Assembly (NCBI RefSeq): GCF_029889885.1
Contig: NZ_JARANY010000008.1
Location: forward strand, 39,929 to 103,928
DNA: 64,000 nucleotides
Source: Chromohalobacter sp. 296-RDG
Lineage (GTDB): Bacteria; Pseudomonadota; Gammaproteobacteria; Pseudomonadales; Halomonadaceae
Direction of reading: 5' to 3'
Positions 8,914 through 17,655 of this stretch are shown here, piece after piece. The position numbers and the translations under genes were made by a program. Below the pieces are notes generated by a model. It saw only the letters and a list, made by a program, of their open reading frames with translations. It was not told the origin of the DNA and made no database searches. Numbering within the stretch: the first letter of the stretch is position 1; every line of letters starts with the position of its first letter.

Positions 8914-10428
8914 ATGGATGCTCTAATATCGCTCGCTCCGCCCATCGCCGCCGTCGTGCTGGCCCTGCTTACCCGCCGGGTCAACATCTCGCTCTTCTTG
9001 AGCATTTTGCTGGGCGCCTGGATCGTCGCAGGCAACCCGATTGCCGCCGTCGGCCAGACGTTCGACTGGTTCGCGGAGGTGATGACCGATGAATGGAACG
9101 CGCGATTCCTCGTCCTTGTCTCCTTGCTCGGCGCTGGTGCTGCCTTCATGCATACCACCGGTGGTTCCCAGGCCTTGGCCAAGTGGCTTGCCGGCAAGGT
9201 TTCCTCCTCGAGAGGTTCTCTCCTTCTCACCTGGCTGCTGGGTGTCGTGATCTTTTTCAACGACTACGTCAATTCGGTCATCGTGGGGAATGCCTCGCGC
9301 GATCTGACGGCCAGGCACAACGTCTCGAGGGAAAAGCTGGCCTGGACCATCGACGCAACGTCCGCGCCGATGGCGACCCTAGGTCCCGTCTCCGACTGGA
9401 TCGGTTACCAGGTCTCGCTCATCGCTGGCGCGTTCGCCGTGCTCAGCTTGACTAGCGAACAACCCTACTGGACCTTTCTGCAATCGATTCCCTGGAATTT
9501 TTACGCCCTGCTTTGCCTCGCCTCGGTGCCCATGATCCTCATCATGGGCGACTTTGGCCCCATGAAGCGCGCCGAGCATCGCGCGCAAAAAACCGGCGAA
9601 CTCGTCGCCCCCGGCGACAACCCGCTATCTAGCGTCGAAGAAGACCTGGGGGATGTACCCGAAGGCCGGGGGCGCGTCTGGAATTTCTTGATCCCGCTTG
9701 TGGTACTCATCGGCGTCGCTTGCTGGGCACTCTGGTACACAGGCGGCGGCAGCGAAGGCAAGCCGCTGATGGAGGCGATCGCGGATACCGATGTCAGTGT
9801 CTCACTCAGTTGGGCCGCTTTCGCGATGGTCGTCGTCGGGATCGTCATGGCGCTGCTTCAGCGCCAATCGCTGGAGGCCTGCGAAAACACCTTGCTGGCT
9901 GGCTTCAAGACCATGCTGCCGGCACTGGTCATCATGGTGTTGGCCTGGTCGATCGGCACCGTCACCGGCGCGCTCGAAACCGGGGATCATGTCATAGCAG
10001 CAACGGAGAGCTGGCTATCGCCGACGCTATTGCCGATCCTCATTTTCGCCATCGCCATGGTAATATCCTTCTCGACCGGCAGTTCCTGGGGTGCCATGGC
10101 GATTCTGACGCCGATCGGTGTCCCCCTGGCATACAACATCGGCGACATGACGCTCGTGAGCATGGCGATCGGCGCCATCTTCTCCGGCTCGATCTTCGGC
10201 GATCACTGCTCTCCCATCTCGGACACGACCGTGATGGCCTCGATCTTCTCCGGCTCCGACCACGTTGCACACGTCAAGACCCAGATCCCCTATGCGCTCG
10301 TTCCGGCTTCCGTGAGCGCACTGCTCTACCTGGGGACGATCATCATCGCGTCTCCCTATATCTTGTTGGCTATAGGCCTGGTCCTCCAGGCCGTGGTCAT
10401 CAAGTTCTTGGCCTCGAGACGCACCTAA
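8914..10428 (+). CDS. NhaC-family Na+/H+ antiporter
   Basis: About 504 residues with 11-12 hydrophobic segments, matching the NhaC ion-transporter family. Typical segments are VIFFNDYVNSVIVGNASRDL (~120), a conserved SAPMATLGPVSDW stretch (~150), FSTGSSWGAMAILTPIG (~380) and SGSIFGDHCSPISDTTVMAS (~415). It probably expels Na+ in exchange for H+, apt for a halotolerant host; some relatives are amino-acid/ion exchangers. The start is uncertain: ATG 8914 gives the natural hydrophobic N-terminus, while GTG 8902 adds four residues and overlaps the stop of a possible leader frame. Confidence 0.85.
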   Translation: MDALISLAPPIAAVVLALLTRRVNISLFLSILLGAWIVAGNPIAAVGQTFDWFAEVMTDEWNARFLVLVSLLGAGAAFMHTTGGSQALAKWLAGKVSSSRGSLLLTWLLGVVIFFNDYVNSVIVGNASRDLTARHNVSREKLAWTIDATSAPMATLGPVSDWIGYQVSLIAGAFAVLSLTSEQPYWTFLQSIPWNFYALLCLASVPMILIMGDFGPMKRAEHRAQKTGELVAPGDNPLSSVEEDLGDVPEGRGRVWNFLIPLVVLIGVACWALWYTGGGSEGKPLMEAIADTDVSVSLSWAAFAMVVVGIVMALLQRQSLEACENTLLAGFKTMLPALVIMVLAWSIGTVTGALETGDHVIAATESWLSPTLLPILIFAIAMVISFSTGSSWGAMAILTPIGVPLAYNIGDMTLVSMAIGAIFSGSIFGDHCSPISDTTVMASIFSGSDHVAHVKTQIPYALVPASVSALLYLGTIIIASPYILLAIGLVLQAVVIKFLASRRT

Positions 10429-10433
10429 CGCGA

Positions 10434-10458
10434 GCGGGCCGCCCCTGGGCCGGCCCGC
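10434..10458 (+). terminator. Possible hairpin terminator after the antiporter
   Basis: 8-bp GC-only stem (GCGGGCCG/CGGCCCGC), 9-nt loop, six bases after the stop codon. No T-tract follows, so it may be an RNA-stabilising hairpin or a Rho-assisted end. Confidence 0.35.
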
Positions 10459-10700
10459 CAGGCAGGCATGACGTCGATATCAAGAGCCTGATAGACTCGA
10501 TTATATCGTTGCGTGACACAGGCCATTGCGTGATGCTTTGGTCTATAAACCTGTACGTCGCGCTGTAAGGTATGGCGACGACCCACATCGCACCATCGAT
10601 CCGTGAAAAGCGTTGCCGGCAAGGTGGGCGAGGCGCAATACCCTCCCGCTAATTTCCGCGCGCACACAAACACAACAAGACGCTTACGAGGAACACTTCC

Positions 10701-11516
10701 TTGATTCGAATCGACAACGTCTCCAAGGCGTTCGGCGGCCTGCAGGCCGTGCGGGGCGTTTCCTTCGAGGTGACGCAGGGCAGTATCACCGGGCTGATCG
10801 GCCCCAACGGGGCCGGCAAGAGTACTCTGTTCAATATCGTCGCCGGACTCTTTCCCCCTTCCAGCGGCCGCGTACTGCTCGACGGCCAGGACATCACCGG
10901 CCTGCCGCCGCACACGCTATTTCACCGTGGCGTGGTACGCACGTTTCAGATCCCCCATGAATTTTCGCGCATGACGGTGCGCGAAAATCTGATGGTGGTG
11001 CCGCCCGGCCAGAGCGGCGAGAACCTGTTCAAGACCTGGCTGCGCTGGGGCAAGGTCAAACAACAGGACAGTGAGGTGCTGGACCGCGTCGACGACGTAC
11101 TCAAGTTTCTCGAGATCACCCACGTCGCCGACGAGCTGGCAGGCAATCTGTCGGGCGGTCAGAAGAAGCTTCTCGATCTGGGCCGCACGATGATGACCGA
11201 CGCCAAGGTGGTACTTCTCGACGAACCCGGTGCCGGCGTCAACCGCACCCTGCTCGGCAAGATTCGCGAGGCGATCCTGCGCCTCAACCGCGAACGCGGC
11301 TACACCTTCTGCGTCATCGAGCACGACATGGATCTGATCTCGGCACTCTGCGAGCCGGTTCACGTGATGGCCAATGCCGAGCTTATCGCCTCCGGCTCGA
11401 TGGAGGTGCTGCGCCAGGACGAGGAGGTCCGCGAAGCCTACCTCGGCGGCGGTGCCAGCGGCCGGATGGGCGAAACGACCAGCAAGCCTGCAACGGATCA
11501 AGGAGAGCCCTCATGA
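10701..11516 (+). CDS. LivG-like ABC transporter ATP-binding protein
   Basis: 271-residue ATPase of a branched-chain-amino-acid-type (HAAT) importer. Walker A GPNGAGKST (~34-42), the LivG-type HTLFHRGVVRTFQIPHEF segment, the signature LSGGQKKLLDLG (~150), Walker B VVLLDEPGAGVN (~172) and a switch His (VIEHDMDLI) are all present. It starts with TTG at 10701; GAGGA lies 8 nt upstream and the protein's beta-strand begins immediately. First gene of a four-gene operon, overlapping the next by four bases (ATGA). It pairs with the LivF-like ATPase to power the two permeases. Substrate is uncertain: branched-chain amino acids, urea or other amides are all carried by this family. Confidence 0.88.
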   Translation: MIRIDNVSKAFGGLQAVRGVSFEVTQGSITGLIGPNGAGKSTLFNIVAGLFPPSSGRVLLDGQDITGLPPHTLFHRGVVRTFQIPHEFSRMTVRENLMVVPPGQSGENLFKTWLRWGKVKQQDSEVLDRVDDVLKFLEITHVADELAGNLSGGQKKLLDLGRTMMTDAKVVLLDEPGAGVNRTLLGKIREAILRLNRERGYTFCVIEHDMDLISALCEPVHVMANAELIASGSMEVLRQDEEVREAYLGGGASGRMGETTSKPATDQGEPS

Positions 11517-12220
11517 GCAGTCTGCTCGCAGCCAAGGGCCTCTACGGCGGCTATGGCAGTGCCGACATCCTCCAGGGCACCAATCTGCGCGTGGAGACCG
11601 ACGAAATCGTGGTCATCGTCGGCCCCAACGGCGCCGGCAAGTCCACCGCCATGAAAGCGGTGTTCGGCCTGCTGCGCATCCGCGCAGGCGAAGTCCGCTA
11701 CCGCGGCGAGACCATCACTAATGCCAAGCCCGAACAAATGGTACGCCGCGGTATCGCCTATGTCCCCCAGGAGAAGAACGTCTTTCCGTCGCTTACCGTG
11801 CGCGAGAATCTCGAGATGGGCGCCTACCTGATGAAAGGCGATCTGTCCAAACGTCTCGACAAGGTCTATACGCTGTTCCCCAAACTCGCCGAGCGGCGCC
11901 GCCAGCAAGCAGGGCTGATGTCCGGCGGCGAACGCCAGATGGTCGCCATGGGCCGCGCGCTGATGATCGACCCGCAGCTTTTGATGCTCGACGAACCCAC
12001 CGCCGGCCTCTCGCCGCTGCTGATCGACGAGACCTTCGAACGCATCAAGGAGATCAATGCCCAGGGCATCGGTGTGCTGATGGTCGAACAGAATGCCAAA
12101 CAGGCACTGTCCATCGCCAGCCGAGGCTACGTGCTGGCCACCGGTAGTAACCGCCACGAAGACACCGGTCCCAACCTGTTGGCCAACCCGGAAGTCGCCG
12201 AAATGTTCCTGGGAGGCTGA
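11513..12220 (+). CDS. LivF-like ABC transporter ATP-binding protein
   Basis: 235 residues, the usual length for LivF. Walker A GPNGAGKST (~39-47), RRGIAYVPQEKNVFPSLTV (Q-loop region), signature MSGGERQMVAMGRALM (~137), Walker B LLMLDEPTAGLSP and the switch His-equivalent region (VLMVEQN) are visible. The start codon overlaps the stop of the LivG-like gene (ATGA). Only 3 bp separate it from the following permease gene. It should form the ATPase heterodimer of the importer in the cytoplasm. Confidence 0.9.
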   Translation: MSSLLAAKGLYGGYGSADILQGTNLRVETDEIVVIVGPNGAGKSTAMKAVFGLLRIRAGEVRYRGETITNAKPEQMVRRGIAYVPQEKNVFPSLTVRENLEMGAYLMKGDLSKRLDKVYTLFPKLAERRRQQAGLMSGGERQMVAMGRALMIDPQLLMLDEPTAGLSPLLIDETFERIKEINAQGIGVLMVEQNAKQALSIASRGYVLATGSNRHEDTGPNLLANPEVAEMFLGG

Positions 12221-12223
12221 ACC

Positions 12224-13093
12224 ATGATCGATATCCTGCAACTGCTCGTCTACGGCCTGGTGCTGGGCAGTGTCCTGACCATGGGCGCGATCGGCGTGTC
12301 GATGATCTTCGGCATCCTGCGCTTCGCACATTTCGCGCATGGCGATTTCATGACCCTCGGCGCCTATCTGGGGCTGGCATTCATATCGGCGTTCGGGCTG
12401 AGTGCATGGTGGGCGCTGCCCGCGGCAATGGTCGGCATGGCCGTGGTCGCGGTATTCATCGACCAGGTGCTCTACCGGCGCATTCGCCGTACCCAGCCGG
12501 TCATCTTGCTGATCGCCTCGTTCGGCATGGCGTTGATCCTGCGCAGCCTGGTACAGCTGATCTGGGGGTCCGACAACCAGACCTACACCTCGGGCATCCA
12601 GTTTCCGTGGCAGCTCGACTGGCTGGGCGGACTGCGGCTCAAGCCCGATCATCTGTGGATCATGCTGATCTCGCTGGGCCTGGTCGCCAGCGTGCATCTG
12701 TTCCTCACACGTACTCGGCTGGGCAAGGCAATGCGCGCGATGTCCGACAACATGGATCTGGCGCTGATTTCGGGCATCCCCGCCGAGCGCGTCATCGTGG
12801 TCACCTGGGTGATCGGCGGCGCACTGGCGGCTGCGGCCGGCGTGTTCCTGGGCATCGACACACGCCTGCACCCAATGATGGGCTGGACCACGCTACTACC
12901 GGTGTTCGCAGCGGCGATTCTCGGCGGCATCGGCCGACCCTACGGCGCCATCGCCGGCGGCATGATCATCGGTGTGTCGATGGAGATGTCGACGCTGCTG
13001 ATTCCCGCCGCCTATAAACCCGCCGTGGCCTTCGCGATCATGGTCGGCATGTTGATCTTACGTCCACAGGGCATCTTCAAGGGGACCGTATGA
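12224..13093 (+). CDS. LivH-like branched-chain amino acid ABC permease
   Basis: 289-residue integral membrane protein with about eight hydrophobic segments. The N-terminal GAIGVSMIFGILRFAHFAHGD motif is characteristic of LivH. The region around residues 185-215 (SDNMDLALISGIPAERV) matches the cytoplasmic coupling segment that contacts the ATPases. Third gene of the operon; its stop overlaps the next start (ATGATG). It forms the translocation pore with the LivM-like protein. Confidence 0.88.
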   Translation: MIDILQLLVYGLVLGSVLTMGAIGVSMIFGILRFAHFAHGDFMTLGAYLGLAFISAFGLSAWWALPAAMVGMAVVAVFIDQVLYRRIRRTQPVILLIASFGMALILRSLVQLIWGSDNQTYTSGIQFPWQLDWLGGLRLKPDHLWIMLISLGLVASVHLFLTRTRLGKAMRAMSDNMDLALISGIPAERVIVVTWVIGGALAAAAGVFLGIDTRLHPMMGWTTLLPVFAAAILGGIGRPYGAIAGGMIIGVSMEMSTLLIPAAYKPAVAFAIMVGMLILRPQGIFKGTV

Positions 13094-14037
13094 TGGAACT
13101 CACAAATATCGCCTCATACCTGACCTCGTTTCTGACCTTCGCTGGTGTCTACGCTGTACTTGCGCTGGGCCTCAACATGCAGTGGGGATTTACCGGCCAG
13201 TTCAATATCGGTATCGCCGGCTTCTTTGCAGTCGGCGCTTATACCAGCGCGATCCTCACCACGCCGTCGAGCCCCGCCTACCTAGGCGGCTTCGGCATGC
13301 CGTTTCTGGTCGGCCTGCTCGGCGCCATCATCGCCTCGACCGTGCTCGGCTTGATCGTCGGTCTTATCACCGCGCGGCTGCGTACCGACTACCTGGCCAT
13401 CGCCTCGATCGGCATCGCCGAAATGGTTCGCCTGTTCGTCAAGAACGAGGATTGGCTAACCAACGGCGTACGCGGTATCGCCGGTATCGACCGACCTCTG
13501 GCCGGCACCGTACTGGACAGTGGGTTCGCCTATTTGGTGATCGTAGCGCTATTCGTCGCCGGGGTATATTTCCTGGTCGAGCGCGCCTACGCCTCGCCCT
13601 GGGGTCGTGTGCTACGCGCCATTCGCGAGAACGAGCCAGCCACCGCGGCGGCGGGTAAATCCATCGCCGGCTTCCGGTTGCAGGCGTTCGTTCTGGGTTC
13701 AGCGATCATGGGGCTGGGCGGCGGGCTCTATGCCCACTTCTTTGGCTTCTTGAGTCCTGAGGCGTTCATGCCGCTCTACGGCACCTTCCTGGTCTGGGTG
13801 ATGCTGATCGCCGGCGGCAGCGGCAACAACCGCGGCGCGATCCTCGGTGCCATCGTAGTGTGGGGCGTATGGTCGGGTACTGACCTGCTGACCGGATTGC
13901 TACCCTCCGAGCACGCCACTCAGGCTGCGGCTCTGCGCGTCCTATTGATCGGAGTACTATTGCAGGTGATTCTGGTGCTGCGCCCCGAGGGTATCCTGCC
14001 CGAGAAGCCGCCCAAGTTGATCGCCAGAAAGCGCTGA
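13090..14037 (+). CDS. LivM-like branched-chain amino acid ABC permease
   Basis: 315-residue permease with roughly nine hydrophobic segments. LivM features include the N-terminal LALGLNMQWGFTGQFNIGIAGFFAVGAY-type stretch (residues ~25-52) and the coupling region GRVLRAIRENEPATAAAGKS (~174-193). It has two consecutive ATG codons (13090 and 13093), and the first overlaps the preceding stop. It is the last gene of the operon. The binding-protein gene follows but on the opposite strand, separated by a long hairpin. Confidence 0.88.
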   Translation: MMELTNIASYLTSFLTFAGVYAVLALGLNMQWGFTGQFNIGIAGFFAVGAYTSAILTTPSSPAYLGGFGMPFLVGLLGAIIASTVLGLIVGLITARLRTDYLAIASIGIAEMVRLFVKNEDWLTNGVRGIAGIDRPLAGTVLDSGFAYLVIVALFVAGVYFLVERAYASPWGRVLRAIRENEPATAAAGKSIAGFRLQAFVLGSAIMGLGGGLYAHFFGFLSPEAFMPLYGTFLVWVMLIAGGSGNNRGAILGAIVVWGVWSGTDLLTGLLPSEHATQAAALRVLLIGVLLQVILVLRPEGILPEKPPKLIARKR

Positions 14038-14097
14038 ATACCAGCGCGCCGGCGACGCGCTACCGGATTTTGCTCTGTAACGACTGCTCTGTAACGA

Positions 14098-14123
14098 CAA
14101 CGCCCGGCATAGGCCGGGCGTTG
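14098..14123. terminator. Bidirectional terminator between the ABC permease and binding-protein genes
   Basis: Perfect 11-bp stem (CAACGCCCGGC/GCCGGGCGTTG) with a 4-nt ATAG loop in the convergent gap. T-tracts on both sides are weak, but position and stem strength suggest a shared terminator. Confidence 0.55.
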
Positions 14124-14173
14124 CATGAGTACTGCTGGAAAGACCGTCACGTCACCGACCGCTTAACGAGCGA

Positions 14174-15388
14174 TCACATCTTGGGTTCGAAAATCCTGTT
14201 GGTAACCACTTCGCCATCTTTGAAGGTCCACTCGCCGAAGGTCCCCGGTACGTCGCCGTTGTCGTCGAAGTTGACCGAACCGGCAGCGCCCTCGTAATCG
14301 ATCTCCTGGCCTTCCTCGAGCAAGTTGACGGCTTTCTCGAACTCACCCGGACCGACCTGCTCGCCCGGCGGATTGGCAACCGCGCGCAGCTGATCGCGAA
14401 TCGCCACGCTGTCGGTGGAGCCAGCCGCCTGAGCCGCCAGCGACAACAGATAGAAGGCGTCGTAAGCGGTATCCAGATAAGGCTTGGGCGGTAGCGAGCC
14501 GTATTCGCTCTCGTAGGCGCTGTTGAAGTGCTGCGCCCCCGGCGAGTCGTCACGGGCCTGCGGCACCGTGCCCACCGAACCCTCGAGGTATTGCGCGCCC
14601 AGGTTGTCGACCAGCTCGGGAGCCTTCATGCCGTCGGTGAACACGAAGTTCTTGAAGAACCCGCCTTCCAACGACTGACGCAGGATGGTCTGGCCATTCT
14701 CCGGATAGCCGACCAGTACCAGCGCCTCCGCATCGTCGCTGGCCGCCTGCTGCAGTTCACCGCGATAGGCCGCCTGGCCCTGCTCGTAGGCTACCGTCGC
14801 AGAAACGGTACCGCCCGCTTTTTCGAAAGCGCCGGTGAAGGCATCGGCAAGCCCTTTGCCATAGTCGTTGTTGATATAGATGATGCTTACGTTGTCGTAG
14901 CCTTTCTCTTTAGTCACCTCAGAGAGCGCTACGCCCTGAAAGGCATCCGACGGCACGGTACGAAAGAGAAAGTCATCGTCGTCCAGCGAAGTGATCACCG
15001 GCGAGGTCGAGGCACTGCTGATCTGCGGTATCTGCTCGGTCTTGGAGACGCTTTGTGCCACAGGAATAGTGACACCGCTTGAAAGCGCGCCGAAGATCGC
15101 ATCGACACCTTCGATATTAACCAGCTTCTGAGCCGCAGCGACACCTGGCTGCGGTGAGGTCTGGGTGTCGCCACTGCTGAGCGCAACATCTTCGCCGAGC
15201 ACGCCGCCAGCGGCATTGATCTCCTTGGCGGCAAGTTGCGCTGCCTTGAGCGCGGGTTCGCCATAGCTTTGCAAATCGCCGGTCAGCGGCACCAGCACAC
15301 CGATCTTGAGCGGTTCGGCAAAAGCGGAAATGCTGGTGGCCAAGGCCACGGCGGAAATGGCACCGATAAGCGGTTTCTTGACGGTCAT
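14174..15388 (-). CDS. LivK-type ABC transporter substrate-binding protein
   Basis: 404-residue periplasmic binding protein of the leucine/isoleucine/valine-binding (type I, Peripla_BP_6) family. A signal peptide covers residues ~1-24 (KKPLIGAISAVALATSISAFA). The mature start (LKIGVLVPLTGDLQSYGEPA) and AAQLAAKEINAAGGVLGEDV are family hallmarks. The start at 15388 is chosen because AAGGAG lies 9 nt upstream and the signal peptide begins there; a 20-residue upstream extension is possible but lacks a signal-like character. It faces the LivGFHM-like operon convergently, so the pump and its binding protein have separate promoters. Ligand is not predictable from sequence. Confidence 0.88.
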   Translation of the reverse strand: MTVKKPLIGAISAVALATSISAFAEPLKIGVLVPLTGDLQSYGEPALKAAQLAAKEINAAGGVLGEDVALSSGDTQTSPQPGVAAAQKLVNIEGVDAIFGALSSGVTIPVAQSVSKTEQIPQISSASTSPVITSLDDDDFLFRTVPSDAFQGVALSEVTKEKGYDNVSIIYINNDYGKGLADAFTGAFEKAGGTVSATVAYEQGQAAYRGELQQAASDDAEALVLVGYPENGQTILRQSLEGGFFKNFVFTDGMKAPELVDNLGAQYLEGSVGTVPQARDDSPGAQHFNSAYESEYGSLPPKPYLDTAYDAFYLLSLAAQAAGSTDSVAIRDQLRAVANPPGEQVGPGEFEKAVNLLEEGQEIDYEGAAGSVNFDDNGDVPGTFGEWTFKDGEVVTNRIFEPKM

Positions 15389-15583
15389 TGCAGAGGACTC
15401 CTTTTGCAGACCTTGATTGTTCATTGTTCGGCGGGTATGACCCTGCATGTTGCTATCAACCCGACGTCCAGCATAAGCGGATCGCTGACATTAGACAAAG
15501 CACCGAGAAGAGAGAACATCGATGAGGAAATCCGAACCCAAAGATGAGAAAATGAAACATTATCGTTAATAAGAGCTTGCGCC

Positions 15584-16108
15584 ATGTTGAGTGACTCACC
15601 CAGCCACTACGGCAGCATCACGCGATGCCTGCACTGGCTCATCGCGATTCTGGTCATCCTTCAACTGACCAGCGTGTTCTTCAATATCCTGTGGGAGGGG
15701 AACGTCTACAGTCAGGGTGTCGTGCAGTGGCATACGACCATTGGCGTCGGCATTCTCGCCTTGATGGCCATACGTACGCTATGGGCCATCTCGCAACTCA
15801 GGTACCGGCCAGAGCACCGTGGCGCACTGCAAAAGGCGGCGATATGGGGTCACGCGCTGATGTATCTGGTGCTGTTGCTAATGCCGCTGTCGGGTATGGC
15901 ATCCACTTGGGGATCGGGCTACGGCATCTCTGTATTCGATACGGCGTATTGGACCGACGCCGATGTGCCCTGGGCCGCCGCATTCGGCCAAATCCATGTG
16001 CCTCTTTCCTGGTTCCTCTCCACGCTGGTGACCGGACATATCGTCATGGCGGGTTATCACCGGTTGATTAGGCGCGACGACACGCTACACCGGATGATCG
16101 GGCGCTAA
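15584..16108 (+). CDS. Cytochrome b561 family protein
   Basis: 174-residue four-helix membrane cytochrome of the prokaryotic b561 family (E. coli CybB/YodB type). Candidate haem-ligand histidines lie in the helices: His17 (CLHWLIA), His50 (VQWHTTIG), His90 (IWGHALMY) and His151/157 (TGHIVMAGYH). Members move electrons between quinone and superoxide or other periplasmic acceptors. It is divergent from the binding-protein gene; the 195-bp gap must carry both promoters. Confidence 0.87.
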   Translation: MLSDSPSHYGSITRCLHWLIAILVILQLTSVFFNILWEGNVYSQGVVQWHTTIGVGILALMAIRTLWAISQLRYRPEHRGALQKAAIWGHALMYLVLLLMPLSGMASTWGSGYGISVFDTAYWTDADVPWAAAFGQIHVPLSWFLSTLVTGHIVMAGYHRLIRRDDTLHRMIGR

Positions 16109-16316
16109 ACGTTCACGGTATCGTACCGTTCTATTCTCCCCTGACGGACCACCTCCCTGCCGATGCCAAATCAGCGGCCGTGCTTGGCCATCCAAATAAA
16201 AGCAAGGAAATAGCCAAAACGAGGCTCTTATTTGACTTTGGTCTTTTGGTAAGGGCAGGAAAAGTCGAGTAGTGTAAGATTGCTTATACACCAAAAACTA
16301 AACGCAGGGAGGCATC

Positions 16317-17393
16317 ATGGACTTTAGCGAAAAGCTGTACGGCATTGCACGTCGTGGTGAGGAACAGGTCGAACACATCAAGAACGAGGAAGCGACCAAG
16401 ACGGCTTTAGTGCTTCCCTTCATCAGCTCGCTTGGGTATGACCCCTTTGACACCCGAGAGGTAGTGCCAGAATTCACAGCAGATGTAGGCACCAAGAAGG
16501 GTGAAAAGGTAGATTACGCCATCCGCGCAGATGGCAACATTTCGATTCTCATGGAATGTAAGCCCTTAGGCACCAACCTCGCCAACGTTCAGTACAACCA
16601 ACTCTACCGCTACTTTGCTTGCACGGATGCCAAATTCGCCATCTTGACGAACGGCTTTGAGTACCGTTTCTATTCTGATCTGGACTCCGAGAACAAGCTG
16701 GACACCCGCCCCTTTTTCACTTTCAACTTGGAAGACTTTAACGAACAGGATATCGACGAGCTTCAGAAATTCACCAAGCCCAATTTTGATGTTGATGCCA
16801 TTCTGAGTACGGCCAACCGGCTCAAGTACACCAACCTTGCCAAACAGGCCATTGGTGAAGTTTTCCGAGACACCCCGGAAGAATTCGTCAAGTTCGTAGT
16901 GGGCAAGATCTACGAGGGCCGCCAGACACGGCAAGTGGTCGAAGAATTCACGCCGATAATCAAGGAAGCGGGCAAGCTCTATATCAAAGAGCAAGTCGCC
17001 CAACGACTACGTGGCGCTCTGGCCAGCAACGATACTGATGCGCCCCACCCTACCTCGACTCCCGAAAGTGCATCGCAAGAGCCCGAGCCTGATGATGATG
17101 GGATCATTACCACCCAAGAAGAGATCGACGCCTATAATATTGTTCGATCACTGCTCGCAGAACAGGTCGATGTCAGCCGTATCGCCATGCGCGATGCGAA
17201 GTCCTACTGCGCAGTGCTCCTCGACGACAACAACCGCAAGCCCATCTGCCGCTTTCACTTCAACGCGAAGTCCGTCAAACGGGTGGGCTTCTTCAGCGAC
17301 AAACAAGAAAGCCGCATCGAGATAGACTCCGTCAGCGACCTCTTTCAGTACAAGGACCAACTGAAAAAGACTGTGAGCGAATATCTCGAATAA
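16317..17393 (+). CDS. Orphan HsdR N-terminal-like PD-(D/E)XK nuclease-domain protein
   Basis: 358 residues. The first ~165 match the type I restriction endonuclease HsdR_N domain: an N-terminal helix with NEEATKTALVLPFISSLGYD, then Asp66 and Glu80-x-Lys82 (D-x13-ExK, around ILMECK), followed by Gln95 (QYNQLYRYF) as in HsdR nucleases. Residues ~240-265 form an acidic, Pro/Ser-rich linker. The rest (~265-358) is a small alpha/beta domain that I do not recognise. No helicase part and no hsdM or hsdS gene is near, so this is not a complete type I system. Base composition is lower in GC than its neighbours, and it sits directly before tRNA-Ser, suggesting acquisition. SD GGGAGG precedes the ATG. 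A role in defence is possible but unproven. Confidence 0.75.
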   Translation: MDFSEKLYGIARRGEEQVEHIKNEEATKTALVLPFISSLGYDPFDTREVVPEFTADVGTKKGEKVDYAIRADGNISILMECKPLGTNLANVQYNQLYRYFACTDAKFAILTNGFEYRFYSDLDSENKLDTRPFFTFNLEDFNEQDIDELQKFTKPNFDVDAILSTANRLKYTNLAKQAIGEVFRDTPEEFVKFVVGKIYEGRQTRQVVEEFTPIIKEAGKLYIKEQVAQRLRGALASNDTDAPHPTSTPESASQEPEPDDDGIITTQEEIDAYNIVRSLLAEQVDVSRIAMRDAKSYCAVLLDDNNRKPICRFHFNAKSVKRVGFFSDKQESRIEIDSVSDLFQYKDQLKKTVSEYLE

Positions 17394-17425
17394 AAGGCCC
17401 ATAGCCTTTCCAAAAGTCAGGCACA

Positions 17426-17455
17426 AAAAAGCCGCTGATGGCTCAGCGGCTTTTT
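17426..17455. terminator. Strong bidirectional rho-independent terminator
   Basis: 13-bp stem of AAAAAGCCGCTGA paired with TCAGCGGCTTTTT, loop TGGC. It has T-tracts in both directions, ending the nuclease gene on the plus strand and tRNA-Ser on the minus strand. Confidence 0.85.
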
Positions 17456-17461
17456 AAATTC

Positions 17462-17549
17462 TGGCGGAGGGGGAGGGATTCGAACCCTCGAAGCCTTTCG
17501 ACTTACACGCTTTCCAGGCGCGCTCCTTCGACCACTCGGACACCCCTCC
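17462..17549 (-). tRNA. tRNA-Ser (anticodon GGA)
   Basis: 88-nt class II tRNA including encoded CCA. The acceptor stem GGAGGGG/CCCCTCC is perfect, the discriminator is G, the anticodon loop reads CT-GGA-AA, and a long variable arm plus GGTTCGAATCC T-arm are present. It reads Ser UCC/UCU codons. It closely follows the E. coli tRNA-Ser(GGA) sequence. The neighbouring orphan nuclease gene makes this tRNA a possible integration site, although no duplicated tRNA end was found. Confidence 0.96.
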
Positions 17550-17655
17550 GCAAATTGTCGTTCCGCCGAATGGCGTCGGCCTTGTCCGTCAGAACGGCGC
17601 ACATACTATCGAGCTAAGTGCTGTTTTGCAAGCGATTTTCCGTCTCGGCGGGGAA

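Noticed and set aside
11498..12871. 457-codon frame antisense to the LivF/LivH-like genes
   Set aside because: It overlaps two convincing ABC genes and has His/Gln-rich low-complexity composition typical of antisense GC frames.
16317..17393. Complete type I restriction-modification system
   Set aside because: Only an HsdR-N-like domain is present; there is no DEAD helicase part, hsdM or hsdS in the window.
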